64,000 nt of DNA from Chitinophagaceae bacterium (GTDB lineage Bacteria; Bacteroidota; Bacteroidia; Chitinophagales; Chitinophagaceae): the NCBI GenBank assembly GCA_025933775.1, contig JAICZH010000002.1, positions 1-64,000 of the forward strand, in the 5' to 3' direction. This document shows, in pieces, positions 47,440-56,317 of the stretch. Every line of letters starts with the position of its first letter. Positions within the stretch are counted from its first letter, which is position 1. Below the pieces are notes generated by a model. The model was not told the origin of the DNA. It saw only the letters and a program-made list of their open reading frames with translations, and ran no database searches. The position numbers and the translations under genes are program-made.

Positions 47440-47985
47440 ATGAAAAATATTATCATTATAATATCGCTGCTATTTTGTTCAGCATCCATAAATGCACAGG
47501 TAAAGAAAGTTTCACTACAGGCAAGCGGACTTACTTGCAGCATGTGCAGTAATGCCATTTATAAAGCCCTGCAAACTGTTGACTTCGTTGACAAGGTAGA
47601 TGCGAATATTAACAATTCAACTTTTGTAATAACTTTTAAACCCAATGCTGTGGTTGATTTTGATGTTCTTAAAAATAAAGTGGAAGGCGCAGGTTTTTTT
47701 GTTGCCAACTTTTGGGCTACCATTCATTTTACTGATTTAAAAATTAAAAATGATGAGCCGGTGCAGGCAATTGGAAAAAATTTAATGTTTCTGAATGTAA
47801 CCAACCAGCAGTTGAATGGTGATAAAACCATAAAATTTTTGGACAAAGGATATGTATCTGCAAAAGAATATAAAAAGAACAGTTCGCTTACTTCAAAAGA
47901 ATGCTATAAAACCGGTGTGGCAGATGCAACCTGCATCCAGAGCGGGATTGCAAAGGGCACAAGAATTTATCACGTAACCATATAG
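47440..47985 (+). CDS. exported heavy-metal-associated (HMA) domain protein
   Basis: Signal peptide; QASGLTCSMCSNAIYKAL (CxxC metal site). Confidence 0.85.
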   Translation: MKNIIIIISLLFCSASINAQVKKVSLQASGLTCSMCSNAIYKALQTVDFVDKVDANINNSTFVITFKPNAVVDFDVLKNKVEGAGFFVANFWATIHFTDLKIKNDEPVQAIGKNLMFLNVTNQQLNGDKTIKFLDKGYVSAKEYKKNSSLTSKECYKTGVADATCIQSGIAKGTRIYHVTI

Positions 47986-47988
47986 CAT

Positions 47989-48879
47989 ATGAAAAAGTTA
48001 ATAGCAACTGCGTGTGTTATTTTGTTTTGTACGGTAACACACGCACAGGAACTGTTTGTAAATACAGAACCTGCAAGCAACATGGCTACGGGAAGCATTG
48101 GCTTTCGCGTACTTTCCAAAGTTTATAAAATGAACTACAATCATTCATCTGAAAATTATCGCATCATGCCTGAATTGATGATTGGAGCAAGCAAACATGT
48201 AATGGTTCATGTGGCGGGTTATGGTTCTGATATGTTTCAAAAAAAATTAAGAATCGAAGGTGGAAGCTTATATGCAAAATACCGGTTTTATTCGCAGGAT
48301 GATGTGCATGAACATTTCAGGATGGCAGCGTTTTCAAAAATTTCACTTATTGATAATCCGCAACAATTGTGGATAATAAGTAAAAAGAGAATCAGCGAAG
48401 GAAACGGCGTGTATGCGACACTGTTAGATACAGCAATTTATAAAAATGACGAATTTGATATTGACGGAAATAATTCAGGAATTATTGCAGGAATTGTAGC
48501 TACAAAGTTGATCAATAAAATTGCTGCATCCGGTTCTTTGGAATATGGATTCAGGCTGAATAATATTAATAACAAAGTGTTGGCATATCAATCCTTGCAT
48601 GCAATTAATTATAGCGCTTCATTCGGGTATCTTTTGTTTCCACATGAATATGTAAATTATAAACAAACAAATGTAAATTTATACATGGAAGTATTGGGAA
48701 GTGTATTTCCATCTGTGCACAAATCGTTTGTTGATATAGCGCCTTCAATTCAGTTTATTTTTAATAGTATTGCAAGGCTTGATTGCAGCTATCGGGCACA
48801 GTTTGCAGGAAACACGTTACGGCTTTCCAATAAATATTTTATGGTAAGGCTTGAGTATAATATTTTAAATGCTTTTTGA
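47989..48879 (+). CDS. exported hypothetical protein, likely outer-membrane beta-rich
   Basis: Signal peptide ending THAQ; 296 aa; ends ...MVRLEYNILNAF. Confidence 0.75.
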   Translation: MKKLIATACVILFCTVTHAQELFVNTEPASNMATGSIGFRVLSKVYKMNYNHSSENYRIMPELMIGASKHVMVHVAGYGSDMFQKKLRIEGGSLYAKYRFYSQDDVHEHFRMAAFSKISLIDNPQQLWIISKKRISEGNGVYATLLDTAIYKNDEFDIDGNNSGIIAGIVATKLINKIAASGSLEYGFRLNNINNKVLAYQSLHAINYSASFGYLLFPHEYVNYKQTNVNLYMEVLGSVFPSVHKSFVDIAPSIQFIFNSIARLDCSYRAQFAGNTLRLSNKYFMVRLEYNILNAF

Positions 48880-48953
48880 TTTTTTTTTGAAATTTTATAT
48901 CATAAAACGAAACCTTTTATAAAATCTTAGCGTATTTTAATAAATATTTTTTT

Positions 48954-49739
48954 ATGAAAAAGATACATTATTTGCTTTTATGTGCACCACTTTTTATTTT
49001 ACCTTTTTGCACTTCATCTTCGGGTGAAAAAAATAAAGAGGAAATAAAAAACAGGAATACAAATTTTATTTCATCAGGCGATAAAAGTATTGCAGTGCTT
49101 GAATTATTTACTTCGCAGGGATGCTCCAGTTGCCCGCCGGCAGACAGGCTTTTGGGAACTTATGCATCAAAAGAAAATGTAATTGCCCTTTCTTTTCATG
49201 TTGATTATTGGGATCATTTGGGATGGAAAGATCCTTACAGCTCGAAAGAATATACACGCCGTCAATATAATTATGCATCGGCATTACATGCAGATGTTTA
49301 CACGCCAGAGCTTATTATAAACGGACAGAATGTAATGATAGGAAGTGATGAAAATAAAATTTCTAGTACCATTAAAAAAATTTTTGAAGAAACACCCGAT
49401 GCATTTCTTTCTATTAAAAATATAAAAACAGCCAACGGAAAAGCGGAAATAAATTTTGATGCATCAGGAAATATTAATAAAGCATTGCTCAACATTGCGC
49501 TTATTGCCAATAAAACAACAACACAAATAAATGCCGGTGAAAATGGTGGCGCCACGCTTACCGATTATAACGTGGTAGAAAATTTTAAAACCATTAATAG
49601 AATTGAAAACGGCAATAATGTGGCAACTATTGATATTCCTGCGTCTGCTGATTTAAAAAATATGTCTATTGTAATTTTTCTTCAGCAAAAAGGAAATAAT
49701 AAAATTACAGCAGCAGATGAAAAGAATGCAGCCATGTAG
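48954..49739 (+). CDS. DUF1223-family thioredoxin-like lipoprotein
   Basis: VLELFTSQGCSSCPPADRLL...VDYWDHLGWKDPYSSKEYTRRQ. Confidence 0.92.
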   Translation: MKKIHYLLLCAPLFILPFCTSSSGEKNKEEIKNRNTNFISSGDKSIAVLELFTSQGCSSCPPADRLLGTYASKENVIALSFHVDYWDHLGWKDPYSSKEYTRRQYNYASALHADVYTPELIINGQNVMIGSDENKISSTIKKIFEETPDAFLSIKNIKTANGKAEINFDASGNINKALLNIALIANKTTTQINAGENGGATLTDYNVVENFKTINRIENGNNVATIDIPASADLKNMSIVIFLQQKGNNKITAADEKNAAM

Positions 49740-49770
49740 CGTAAGGAGACCCCATGTTTGCAGATTAAAT

Positions 49771-50349
49771 CTAATCATCCAATCCCTTTCCTTTTAAAAT
49801 TTGCGGTATGCTTTTCTCCACTCTTGACTCTCTTGTTTTGGATTGCTTGGCCTGAGAAAAATAAAATAGGTAGGCTCTTTGCCTTCCGGGGGTTAATGCC
49901 TCAAAAGCTTTTTTTAATGCGACATTTTTATTTAATTTATTTTGAAACTCTTCAGTAATTGTAAAATCAGAAGTCTTTTTAAGATTTACTTTTAACCCTG
50001 CTTTTTCTACTTCAATGGCTTCATAGATATAAGCTTTGATGATTGATTTCATGGTAACTATTTCCTGAAGATTGGTAAAACGCATTTGTCGTGCGGATTG
50101 CATATTTTTTGTTTGTTGAATAAGAATACCATTGGCTTTATGTAATAATGCACCTTTGAAAAACAGCAATGCGCAGTATTCTTTAAACCCATGTATTAAA
50201 ACTACGTTTGCATTTTCAAGGGTGTAACAGGGACACCCCCATTTCAATTCTTCGGTAAGTCCGCAATCAAGACACAAAGTTCTTAATTGCTTAAATTCTT
50301 TTTGCCATGTTGTATCTTTTTCAAAAAACCAATCAACTTTTGGATTCAT
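49771..50349 (-). CDS. YdeI/OmpD-associated (DUF1801-type) protein
   Basis: TWQKEFKQLRTLCLDCGLTEELKWGCPCYTL...ALTPGRQRAYLFYFSQAKQSKTRESRVEK. Confidence 0.88.
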   Translation of the reverse strand: MNPKVDWFFEKDTTWQKEFKQLRTLCLDCGLTEELKWGCPCYTLENANVVLIHGFKEYCALLFFKGALLHKANGILIQQTKNMQSARQMRFTNLQEIVTMKSIIKAYIYEAIEVEKAGLKVNLKKTSDFTITEEFQNKLNKNVALKKAFEALTPGRQRAYLFYFSQAKQSKTRESRVEKSIPQILKGKGLDD

Positions 50350-50476
50350 TTGTTTATAGATAAATTATTTTATCAGATGTCCGCCATCGCGATGGATTAT
50401 AATATTTTTTTCAATTCAAATTTTTACATCAACATTTTATTTTACTCATTTTAAAAAAAAGTCAGATTATAAATAT

Positions 50477-50743
50477 TTAATCAGGAAGCATGCTATCATT
50501 CCAGTCCCGAATAACAAATGATTTCACTAAACCTTCAAGAATAAAAGGATCCTCTTTTACAAATTCTTCGGCTGCGTAACGGGTTTTGAATATCGCCATA
50601 TTACCTCTGTCCGCAAAAGGCCCGATGCCAATAACATCACCTCGTTTAATGTATTTTTCAACAATAATTTTATGCCGTGGATAAACGCTCATAATAGTTT
50701 CCATCGTTGCACCGGATGGCTCCCCGATTACTACTGCTTTCAT
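50477..50743 (-). CDS. YciI-like family protein
   Basis: 88 aa; IGPFADRGNMAIFKTRYAAEEFVKEDPF. Confidence 0.8.
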   Translation of the reverse strand: MKAVVIGEPSGATMETIMSVYPRHKIIVEKYIKRGDVIGIGPFADRGNMAIFKTRYAAEEFVKEDPFILEGLVKSFVIRDWNDSMLPD

Positions 50744-50815
50744 TTTTTTTTTTTATTTCTACTAACGGTTTGTGCTCGAACGCCTAAATTTTGTTTCGCT
50801 AAAAGATTAATCAAA

Positions 50816-51283
50816 TCACATATCAGGAATTTCGGGCTCCACTAATTTTTTTAATTTTTCTAATGATTCCTGCCATCCCAGATAACACATTTCTGTGGGT
50901 ATCATTGCCGGGATTCCTTCCTGAATTACTTTGAGCTCTGTACCGCAGGAAACTTTCGTGAGCCAAACCGAAGTGATCATTTCTCCGGGCAAATCAGGAT
51001 TATCAAATTTGTCGGTGTATTTTATAAATTCATTCGGCTTAAGTTCAAGATATTTACCTCCAAAAGAATGTCCGTTGCCTGAAGAAAAATTAATGAAAGA
51101 CATTTTGTAATTGCCACCAGGCTTCACGTCTATATTATGAACAATGCAAATGAACCCATAAGGGGGAAGCCAGGATGCAAGCGCATCAGGTTCAGTAAAG
51201 GCTCTGTAAACCTTTGCAGGAGTTGCTTTAAGCACTCTGTGTAATGTTACGCTGTTGTTTGACATATATATTTTTTTATGCAA
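50816..51283 (-). CDS. SRPBCC/AHSA1-family protein
   Basis: HRVLKATPAKVYRAFTEPDALASWLPPYGF. Confidence 0.93.
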   Translation of the reverse strand: MHKKIYMSNNSVTLHRVLKATPAKVYRAFTEPDALASWLPPYGFICIVHNIDVKPGGNYKMSFINFSSGNGHSFGGKYLELKPNEFIKYTDKFDNPDLPGEMITSVWLTKVSCGTELKVIQEGIPAMIPTEMCYLGWQESLEKLKKLVEPEIPDM

Positions 51284-51323
51284 AACTAATAATGGTAATC
51301 ATTATAAAAAAACTGTAAACGAC

Positions 51324-51881
51324 TTAAACATTTAACGAGCCGCGAAAACCCCTTGCAGCATAATAAGATTCTGCTCCGTTGTGATATGTAAACACAGTAT
51401 TATAACGCCGATCACAAAAGAGAGCGCCACCGAGTTTTCTAATATCCGAAGGTGTAATTATCCAACTCGACGTTTTATTATCGAAATTTCCCAGTTTCTG
51501 CAACTCACGGTATTGCTCTTCCGTTAAAAGTTCAATGCCCATAGCAGCAGCCATATCAATGGCGCTATTTTCAGGTTTAAACTCTTTTCTTGAATCCAAC
51601 GCTTCACGGTCGTAACAAAGACTTCTGCGGCCTTTAGGACTTTCTGCTGAACAATCATAAAAAAAATACTGGCCTGTTTTTTTATCCTGGCCAGCAACAT
51701 CCGGTTCTCCGCCAGTCTGTTCCATTTCATTGAGCGACCACAATTTTTCGTCATTCGATTGAAGCCTCGCCCGCACTTTACCCCATTCAATATTTTTATG
51801 GCGATTCATGTTTTTATCAAAACGAACTTTTAATATGTTGAATAATTCTTCACGTTGTTTGGATGATAATTCTTTTTTCAT
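51324..51881 (-). CDS. DUF4256-family protein
   Basis: WSLNEMEQTGGEPDVAGQDKKTGQYFFYDCSAESPKGRRSLCYDREAL. Confidence 0.85.
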   Translation of the reverse strand: MKKELSSKQREELFNILKVRFDKNMNRHKNIEWGKVRARLQSNDEKLWSLNEMEQTGGEPDVAGQDKKTGQYFFYDCSAESPKGRRSLCYDREALDSRKEFKPENSAIDMAAAMGIELLTEEQYRELQKLGNFDNKTSSWIITPSDIRKLGGALFCDRRYNTVFTYHNGAESYYAARGFRGSLNV

Positions 51882-52304
51882 TTATTCATTTATTGATTTA
51901 TCTGAAACAATTTTTCTATTCGCTGGCCTGAAATACCATGATATTACAGTAAGAATTAAAAGTAACATCGCAGGTAATATTTCTGTTATCGAATCGCCCA
52001 AAGCAATATGCGAAAATATGGCTCCTGTCATCACAAAGAAAAATCCTGCATAAGCCCATTCTTTTAATAAAGGAAATTTAGGAATTAACACCGCTATTGT
52101 TCCTGAAATTTTCCAGATACCCAACAATGTGAGTAAATAAACCGGATAACCCAAATGTGTTATCATATCAGCGCCGCCCTGGCCTGCTTTCGTTTTACAT
52201 AATTGTACTATTGCGGTTGAGAGCATTCCTAATGCCAGCCAGATGGTTGCAATCCAATAGATGATTTTACCAGCACGTCCGGCTGGTGGGTTTGTTTTTT
52301 GCAT
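51882..52304 (-). CDS. DoxX-family membrane protein
   Basis: 140 aa, 4 TM, YPVYLLTLLGIWKISGTIAVLIP. Confidence 0.85.
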   Translation of the reverse strand: MQKTNPPAGRAGKIIYWIATIWLALGMLSTAIVQLCKTKAGQGGADMITHLGYPVYLLTLLGIWKISGTIAVLIPKFPLLKEWAYAGFFFVMTGAIFSHIALGDSITEILPAMLLLILTVISWYFRPANRKIVSDKSINE

Positions 52305-52325
52305 AAATATATATTTACTTTTTTT

Positions 52326-52373
52326 GCCACGAAGGCGACAAAGACACTATATTTTTTCTTCGTGGCTTTGTGG
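52326..52373. repeat. Imperfect inverted repeat GCCACGAAG...CTTCGTGGCTTTGTGGC
   Basis: gccacgaaggcgacaaagacactatattttttcttcgtggctttgtggc. Confidence 0.65.
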
Positions 52374-52378
52374 CGAGT

Positions 52379-52846
52379 TCATTTTAATTTACTTACTATT
52401 TCCTGTAATCGGTTATGCGCCCAATTTATGCCCTGGTCAAATGGCAGTTTTAGCACTTCATCTCTTTGTGCCGCTGATTCATATATTACATGCATATTCA
52501 ATTTGCTCGTTTTGTCAGTTAGTTTTTCAAACTCATACACCTCAAGCTGAACGCCAAAAGTTGTATGTTCCATTTCAAATGTGCGGATAATTTTTTTGTT
52601 TGGAACAAATTCATGGATTACTCCATTAGCGCTGAAAATTTTGTTTCCTTTATTATCACTTGTTTCAAATTGATAGCTGCCTTGCTTTTTACTTTCCAGT
52701 TTCAGCACCTTGGTTCCCATCCATTGCTCCACAATTGCGGGTTCTTCATACGCTTTAAAAAGTAATTGCAATGGCAAATTAAATTCTCTTGTTATCACTA
52801 ATTCCTGTTTGCCGTCTTCTGCATTAATTTTTGTTTTTTGTTCCAT
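52379..52846 (-). CDS. SRPBCC/AHSA1-family protein
   Basis: VITREFNLPLQLLFKAYEEPAIVEQWMGTKV. Confidence 0.93.
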   Translation of the reverse strand: MEQKTKINAEDGKQELVITREFNLPLQLLFKAYEEPAIVEQWMGTKVLKLESKKQGSYQFETSDNKGNKIFSANGVIHEFVPNKKIIRTFEMEHTTFGVQLEVYEFEKLTDKTSKLNMHVIYESAAQRDEVLKLPFDQGINWAHNRLQEIVSKLK

Positions 52847-52871
52847 ATTATTTATTTTTTTGTTCCGGTAG

Positions 52872-53189
52872 TTATCGGGAGTATTTTTTCATGATGGTTT
52901 CTAATTTATTAAATCGGCTGTCCCACATTTTGCGGAATGGCTCAATAAAGGCTGCTATTTCTTTCATCTTTTTTGGATTTAAATGATAATAGATTTCTCT
53001 GCCGTTTTGCTCCTGTTTTAATAACGTACATTCGGTGAGTATTTGCAAATGCTTAGAAACCGTTGGTCTTGCAGTATCAAAATTTGCAGCAATGGCGCCT
53101 GCTGTAAGGGATTGCGAAGCAACCAATGTAAGAATCGCCCTTCTGGTGGGGTCGGCTATGGCCTGAAAAACGTCTCTTCTTAAATTCAT
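52872..53189 (-). CDS. ArsR-family winged-helix regulator
   Basis: [46 protein letters not shown]. Confidence 0.95.
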   Translation of the reverse strand: MNLRRDVFQAIADPTRRAILTLVASQSLTAGAIAANFDTARPTVSKHLQILTECTLLKQEQNGREIYYHLNPKKMKEIAAFIEPFRKMWDSRFNKLETIMKKYSR

Positions 53190-53314
53190 TGTGTAGCTAT
53201 TTGACTACAAATATATGCGTAGTTATTTAACTACGCAATTTTTTTTTTAATAAATAAAAAATATTCTGTCTAACTTTTTTATTGAGATATTTTGTGGGAA
53301 GAATAATTTTAAAC

Positions 53315-53686
53315 TTACCTGAAATATTGGAGTAAAATGATGGCAATGCCCAAAAGGATTTCGAAGATCATAATATAATCAAAATACTTTCCTGCGGAGC
53401 CCACTTTTATTTTGGAATACCATCTTCCTAATCCGGAAAAAATTACAACCAGCCCAATGAAATAAATTAAATCATTTAGCTGTTGCAAATGGAAAACAAT
53501 CCAGCACATTAAAAAACCCATGCCAAAATAAATGCCGCTCAAAAACCGCAGAAGATTATCTAAAACAGGCTGTGGTGGTATATCGGCGGCGAGAAAGGAG
53601 TTTGCGCCTTTTATTAATAGATTGGCGCCCCCCAAAAAACATATTAACGTTACAAGCCCTAATAAAATTTGCAAGCTTAATACCAT
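53315..53686 (-). CDS. DUF4345-like membrane protein
   Basis: 123 aa, 4 TM, LLRFLSGIYFGMGFL. Confidence 0.75.
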   Translation of the reverse strand: MVLSLQILLGLVTLICFLGGANLLIKGANSFLAADIPPQPVLDNLLRFLSGIYFGMGFLMCWIVFHLQQLNDLIYFIGLVVIFSGLGRWYSKIKVGSAGKYFDYIMIFEILLGIAIILLQYFR

Positions 53687-53787
53687 ACTTTCTGCAAAAT
53701 GTTTTGCAATAAATAAAAGTACAAATTTCTTAATTCAGGTAAAAGCCGATACTTTGAGAAAAAGAAATGAATCTACCTTTTATAAAC

Positions 53788-54303
53788 CTATTGATTCATT
53801 TTTTTGTACAATCCTATTAGCTCACCCTGCGCAAGAATGTGGCCCTCCATACTTTTTTCAAGGCCGGCTTTATCTGTTTTTTTATTTAAGCTTAACAGAG
53901 TATCGAGTGCATATACTTTAAAGTGATAATGATGAGTTCCTGTTGGCGGGCACATTCCTATATAACCAGGTTGATTTGCTCCATTAAGGCCTTGTTCACC
54001 TCCTTTATAATTTTCAGGTATAGGATTTTCGAGCGGCTCAATGTTCCAAACTACCCAATGCGTAAAACCGCCTTCCCTCGGCGCATCAGGGTCATGCACA
54101 ATAATTGCAAACGATTTGGTACCATCGGGCACACCGGCAATATTCAGCGGCGGGTTTATCTTTTCGCCTTCACAGGAATATTTTGATGGGATATTTCCAT
54201 TATTGGTAAAGGCTGTGCTGGTAATAGTTAGCGAATCTTTATGAGAAAAAGAAGTAGTGGCAGCCACTGCGGCTACAATCAATGAGGATGTAAGTAAATG
54301 CAT
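53788..54303 (-). CDS. YbhB/YbcL-family (PEBP/RKIP-like) protein
   Basis: PPLNIAGVPDGTKSFAIIVHDPDAPREGGFTHWVVWNIEP. Confidence 0.95.
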   Translation of the reverse strand: MHLLTSSLIVAAVAATTSFSHKDSLTITSTAFTNNGNIPSKYSCEGEKINPPLNIAGVPDGTKSFAIIVHDPDAPREGGFTHWVVWNIEPLENPIPENYKGGEQGLNGANQPGYIGMCPPTGTHHYHFKVYALDTLLSLNKKTDKAGLEKSMEGHILAQGELIGLYKKMNQ

Positions 54304-54479
54304 AATTTTTTTTAAAAGTTGCAGAAAAAATCATACCATATTTTGTGATGTACAAGGTGCTTAAGCAATAGACACAATATGCAGGAGCAATAATAAATTT
54401 TAATTCAACTAATCTTTTATTATGCAAAAATCGTCCTTACAAATTTATTTATCCTTCTTCAAATTTCCCACAAATTCAC

Positions 54480-54498
54480 TTGTTAGCTTTGCTAACAA
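54480..54498. promoter_or_regulatory. Dyad TTGTTAGC-TTT-GCTAACAA overlapping a TAGCTTTG -7-like box
   Basis: Perfect 8-bp arms just upstream of the PepSY-like gene. Confidence 0.5.
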
Positions 54499-54512
54499 TT
54501 AAATTATACACT

Positions 54513-54962
54513 ATGAAAAAATTAATCGGCCTTGCTGCCATTTTATTTGCATTAAACAGTGCCTCTTTTGCACAGGAAAGAGAAAATGAAAACAGCGATC
54601 ATATAAAAGTTCCTAAGGTAGTAAAAACAGCCTTACAAAAAAAATATCCTGGAGCTACAAACGTAGGGTGGGAGCGGGAAAGCGGTAATTACGAAGCCAA
54701 CTGGGGCGGTAAATCGGGCGAAGATAATTCAGTACAGTTTACACCTTCAGGAAAGTTTATTGAAATTGTAAAAGCAATTTCTATAAGCCAGCTTCCTGCT
54801 AATGTTACGGCATACGTTAAGCAACATTATAAGGGCGCTCAAATTAATGAAGCAGGAAAGGTAACTGATGCAAAAGGTAAATTATCTTATGAAGCAGAAG
54901 TGAAAGGTACAGGTGATGTGATCTTTGATGAAAATGGAAATTTTGTAAAAGCAGAAAAGTAA
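54513..54962 (+). CDS. exported PepSY-like domain protein
   Basis: Signal peptide; KTALQKKYPGATNVGWERESGNYEANW and second half repeat. Confidence 0.85.
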   Translation: MKKLIGLAAILFALNSASFAQERENENSDHIKVPKVVKTALQKKYPGATNVGWERESGNYEANWGGKSGEDNSVQFTPSGKFIEIVKAISISQLPANVTAYVKQHYKGAQINEAGKVTDAKGKLSYEAEVKGTGDVIFDENGNFVKAEK

Positions 54963-55038
54963 TTAAGCATAATTTTTAAGATATTAGCTGTTTCGCAAAA
55001 AGAGGGACAGCTTTTTGCTACATCATAGTTTGCGATAC

Positions 55039-56283
55039 ATGAATAAAAATAAATTTCTTTTTATTATATTTTTTCTTGCTCCATGTTTTTTATTTAGCCA
55101 AAATAAAAATCTTTCTTTTTTTATAAACGCTGCTGTAAACAACAGTCCTCAGTTGTATGAATATCGCAATCTTATTTTATCCAATAGGATTGACAGCCAG
55201 CTAATCGTTGCCGGCAACAGGTTCCAGGTTTCGGGGAACAGCAATTCGTATTATGCGCCGGTGATAAATGGTTATGGTTACGATGTGGCTATTACCAATG
55301 GGCAGCAATTACAAGCATTAATTGCGGTTACCAAACAAATTTATAATAAACGGAATTTAGATGTTCAGTTTCAAAACCTGCGCCTGCAGCTGGATTCATT
55401 GAATGTTTCTTCTACGATTACCACGCAGGATATAAAAAAATCTGTGATTGCGCAATATATCACAACTTATGGCGACCAGCTACAACTTGATTTTAATGAT
55501 GAAGTGACTGCATTATTAAGTAATGAAGATTCTGTTTTAAAAAAGCTTACACAAAAAAATGTTTATAAACAGGCTGATTATTTATCTTTTTTGGTAACGC
55601 TTCAGCAACAAAAACTTATACGCAATCAATTATCGGTTCAATATAAAAATGATTTTGCTACTTTAAATTTTTTGGCGGGAGTTGTAGATACTTCTACAAC
55701 TAAGCTTGATGAGCCGGACATTACGGTTGTAAAAAATCTTTTGTATGATAGCTCTGCATTTTTATTAAAATATAAAATTGACAGCCTTCGTTTGTTGAAT
55801 GAAAAAGCATTCATTAATTTAAATTATCGCCCTAAAGTAAATTTGTTTGCGGATGCAGGATACGAATCTTCTTTGATGCTTATGCCTTACAAAAATTTTG
55901 GAACTAATGTTGGCATTAATCTTACCATACCTATTTATGACGGACACCAAAAACAATTGCAATACACAAAAATAAATATTGAAGAACGCACAAGACAAAG
56001 ACAAAAAGAATTTTTCAATAATCAATTAATGCAACAGATACAACAATTACAACAGCAGCTTTCATCGCTTGAAAGCCTTGCTGAGCCTATTAATAATCAA
56101 ATAAGATATTTGGAAACATTAATAAATGTAAACGGAAAATTATTAGAAACGGGCGATATAAAAATTACAGATTATGTTTTAGGATTGAATAATTATATCG
56201 CTGCAAAAAACCTGGTGGTGCAAAATATGATTGCCCGTTATCAAATCATGAATCAAATGAATTACTGGAATACGAATAAATAA
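55039..56283 (+). CDS. TolC-family outer membrane efflux protein
   Basis: Signal peptide, coiled-coil repeats, upstream of MFP/RND genes. Confidence 0.88.
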   Translation: MNKNKFLFIIFFLAPCFLFSQNKNLSFFINAAVNNSPQLYEYRNLILSNRIDSQLIVAGNRFQVSGNSNSYYAPVINGYGYDVAITNGQQLQALIAVTKQIYNKRNLDVQFQNLRLQLDSLNVSSTITTQDIKKSVIAQYITTYGDQLQLDFNDEVTALLSNEDSVLKKLTQKNVYKQADYLSFLVTLQQQKLIRNQLSVQYKNDFATLNFLAGVVDTSTTKLDEPDITVVKNLLYDSSAFLLKYKIDSLRLLNEKAFINLNYRPKVNLFADAGYESSLMLMPYKNFGTNVGINLTIPIYDGHQKQLQYTKINIEERTRQRQKEFFNNQLMQQIQQLQQQLSSLESLAEPINNQIRYLETLINVNGKLLETGDIKITDYVLGLNNYIAAKNLVVQNMIARYQIMNQMNYWNTNK

Positions 56284-56317
56284 ATGTGCGATGTACGATG
56301 TATGATGTTAAATAACA

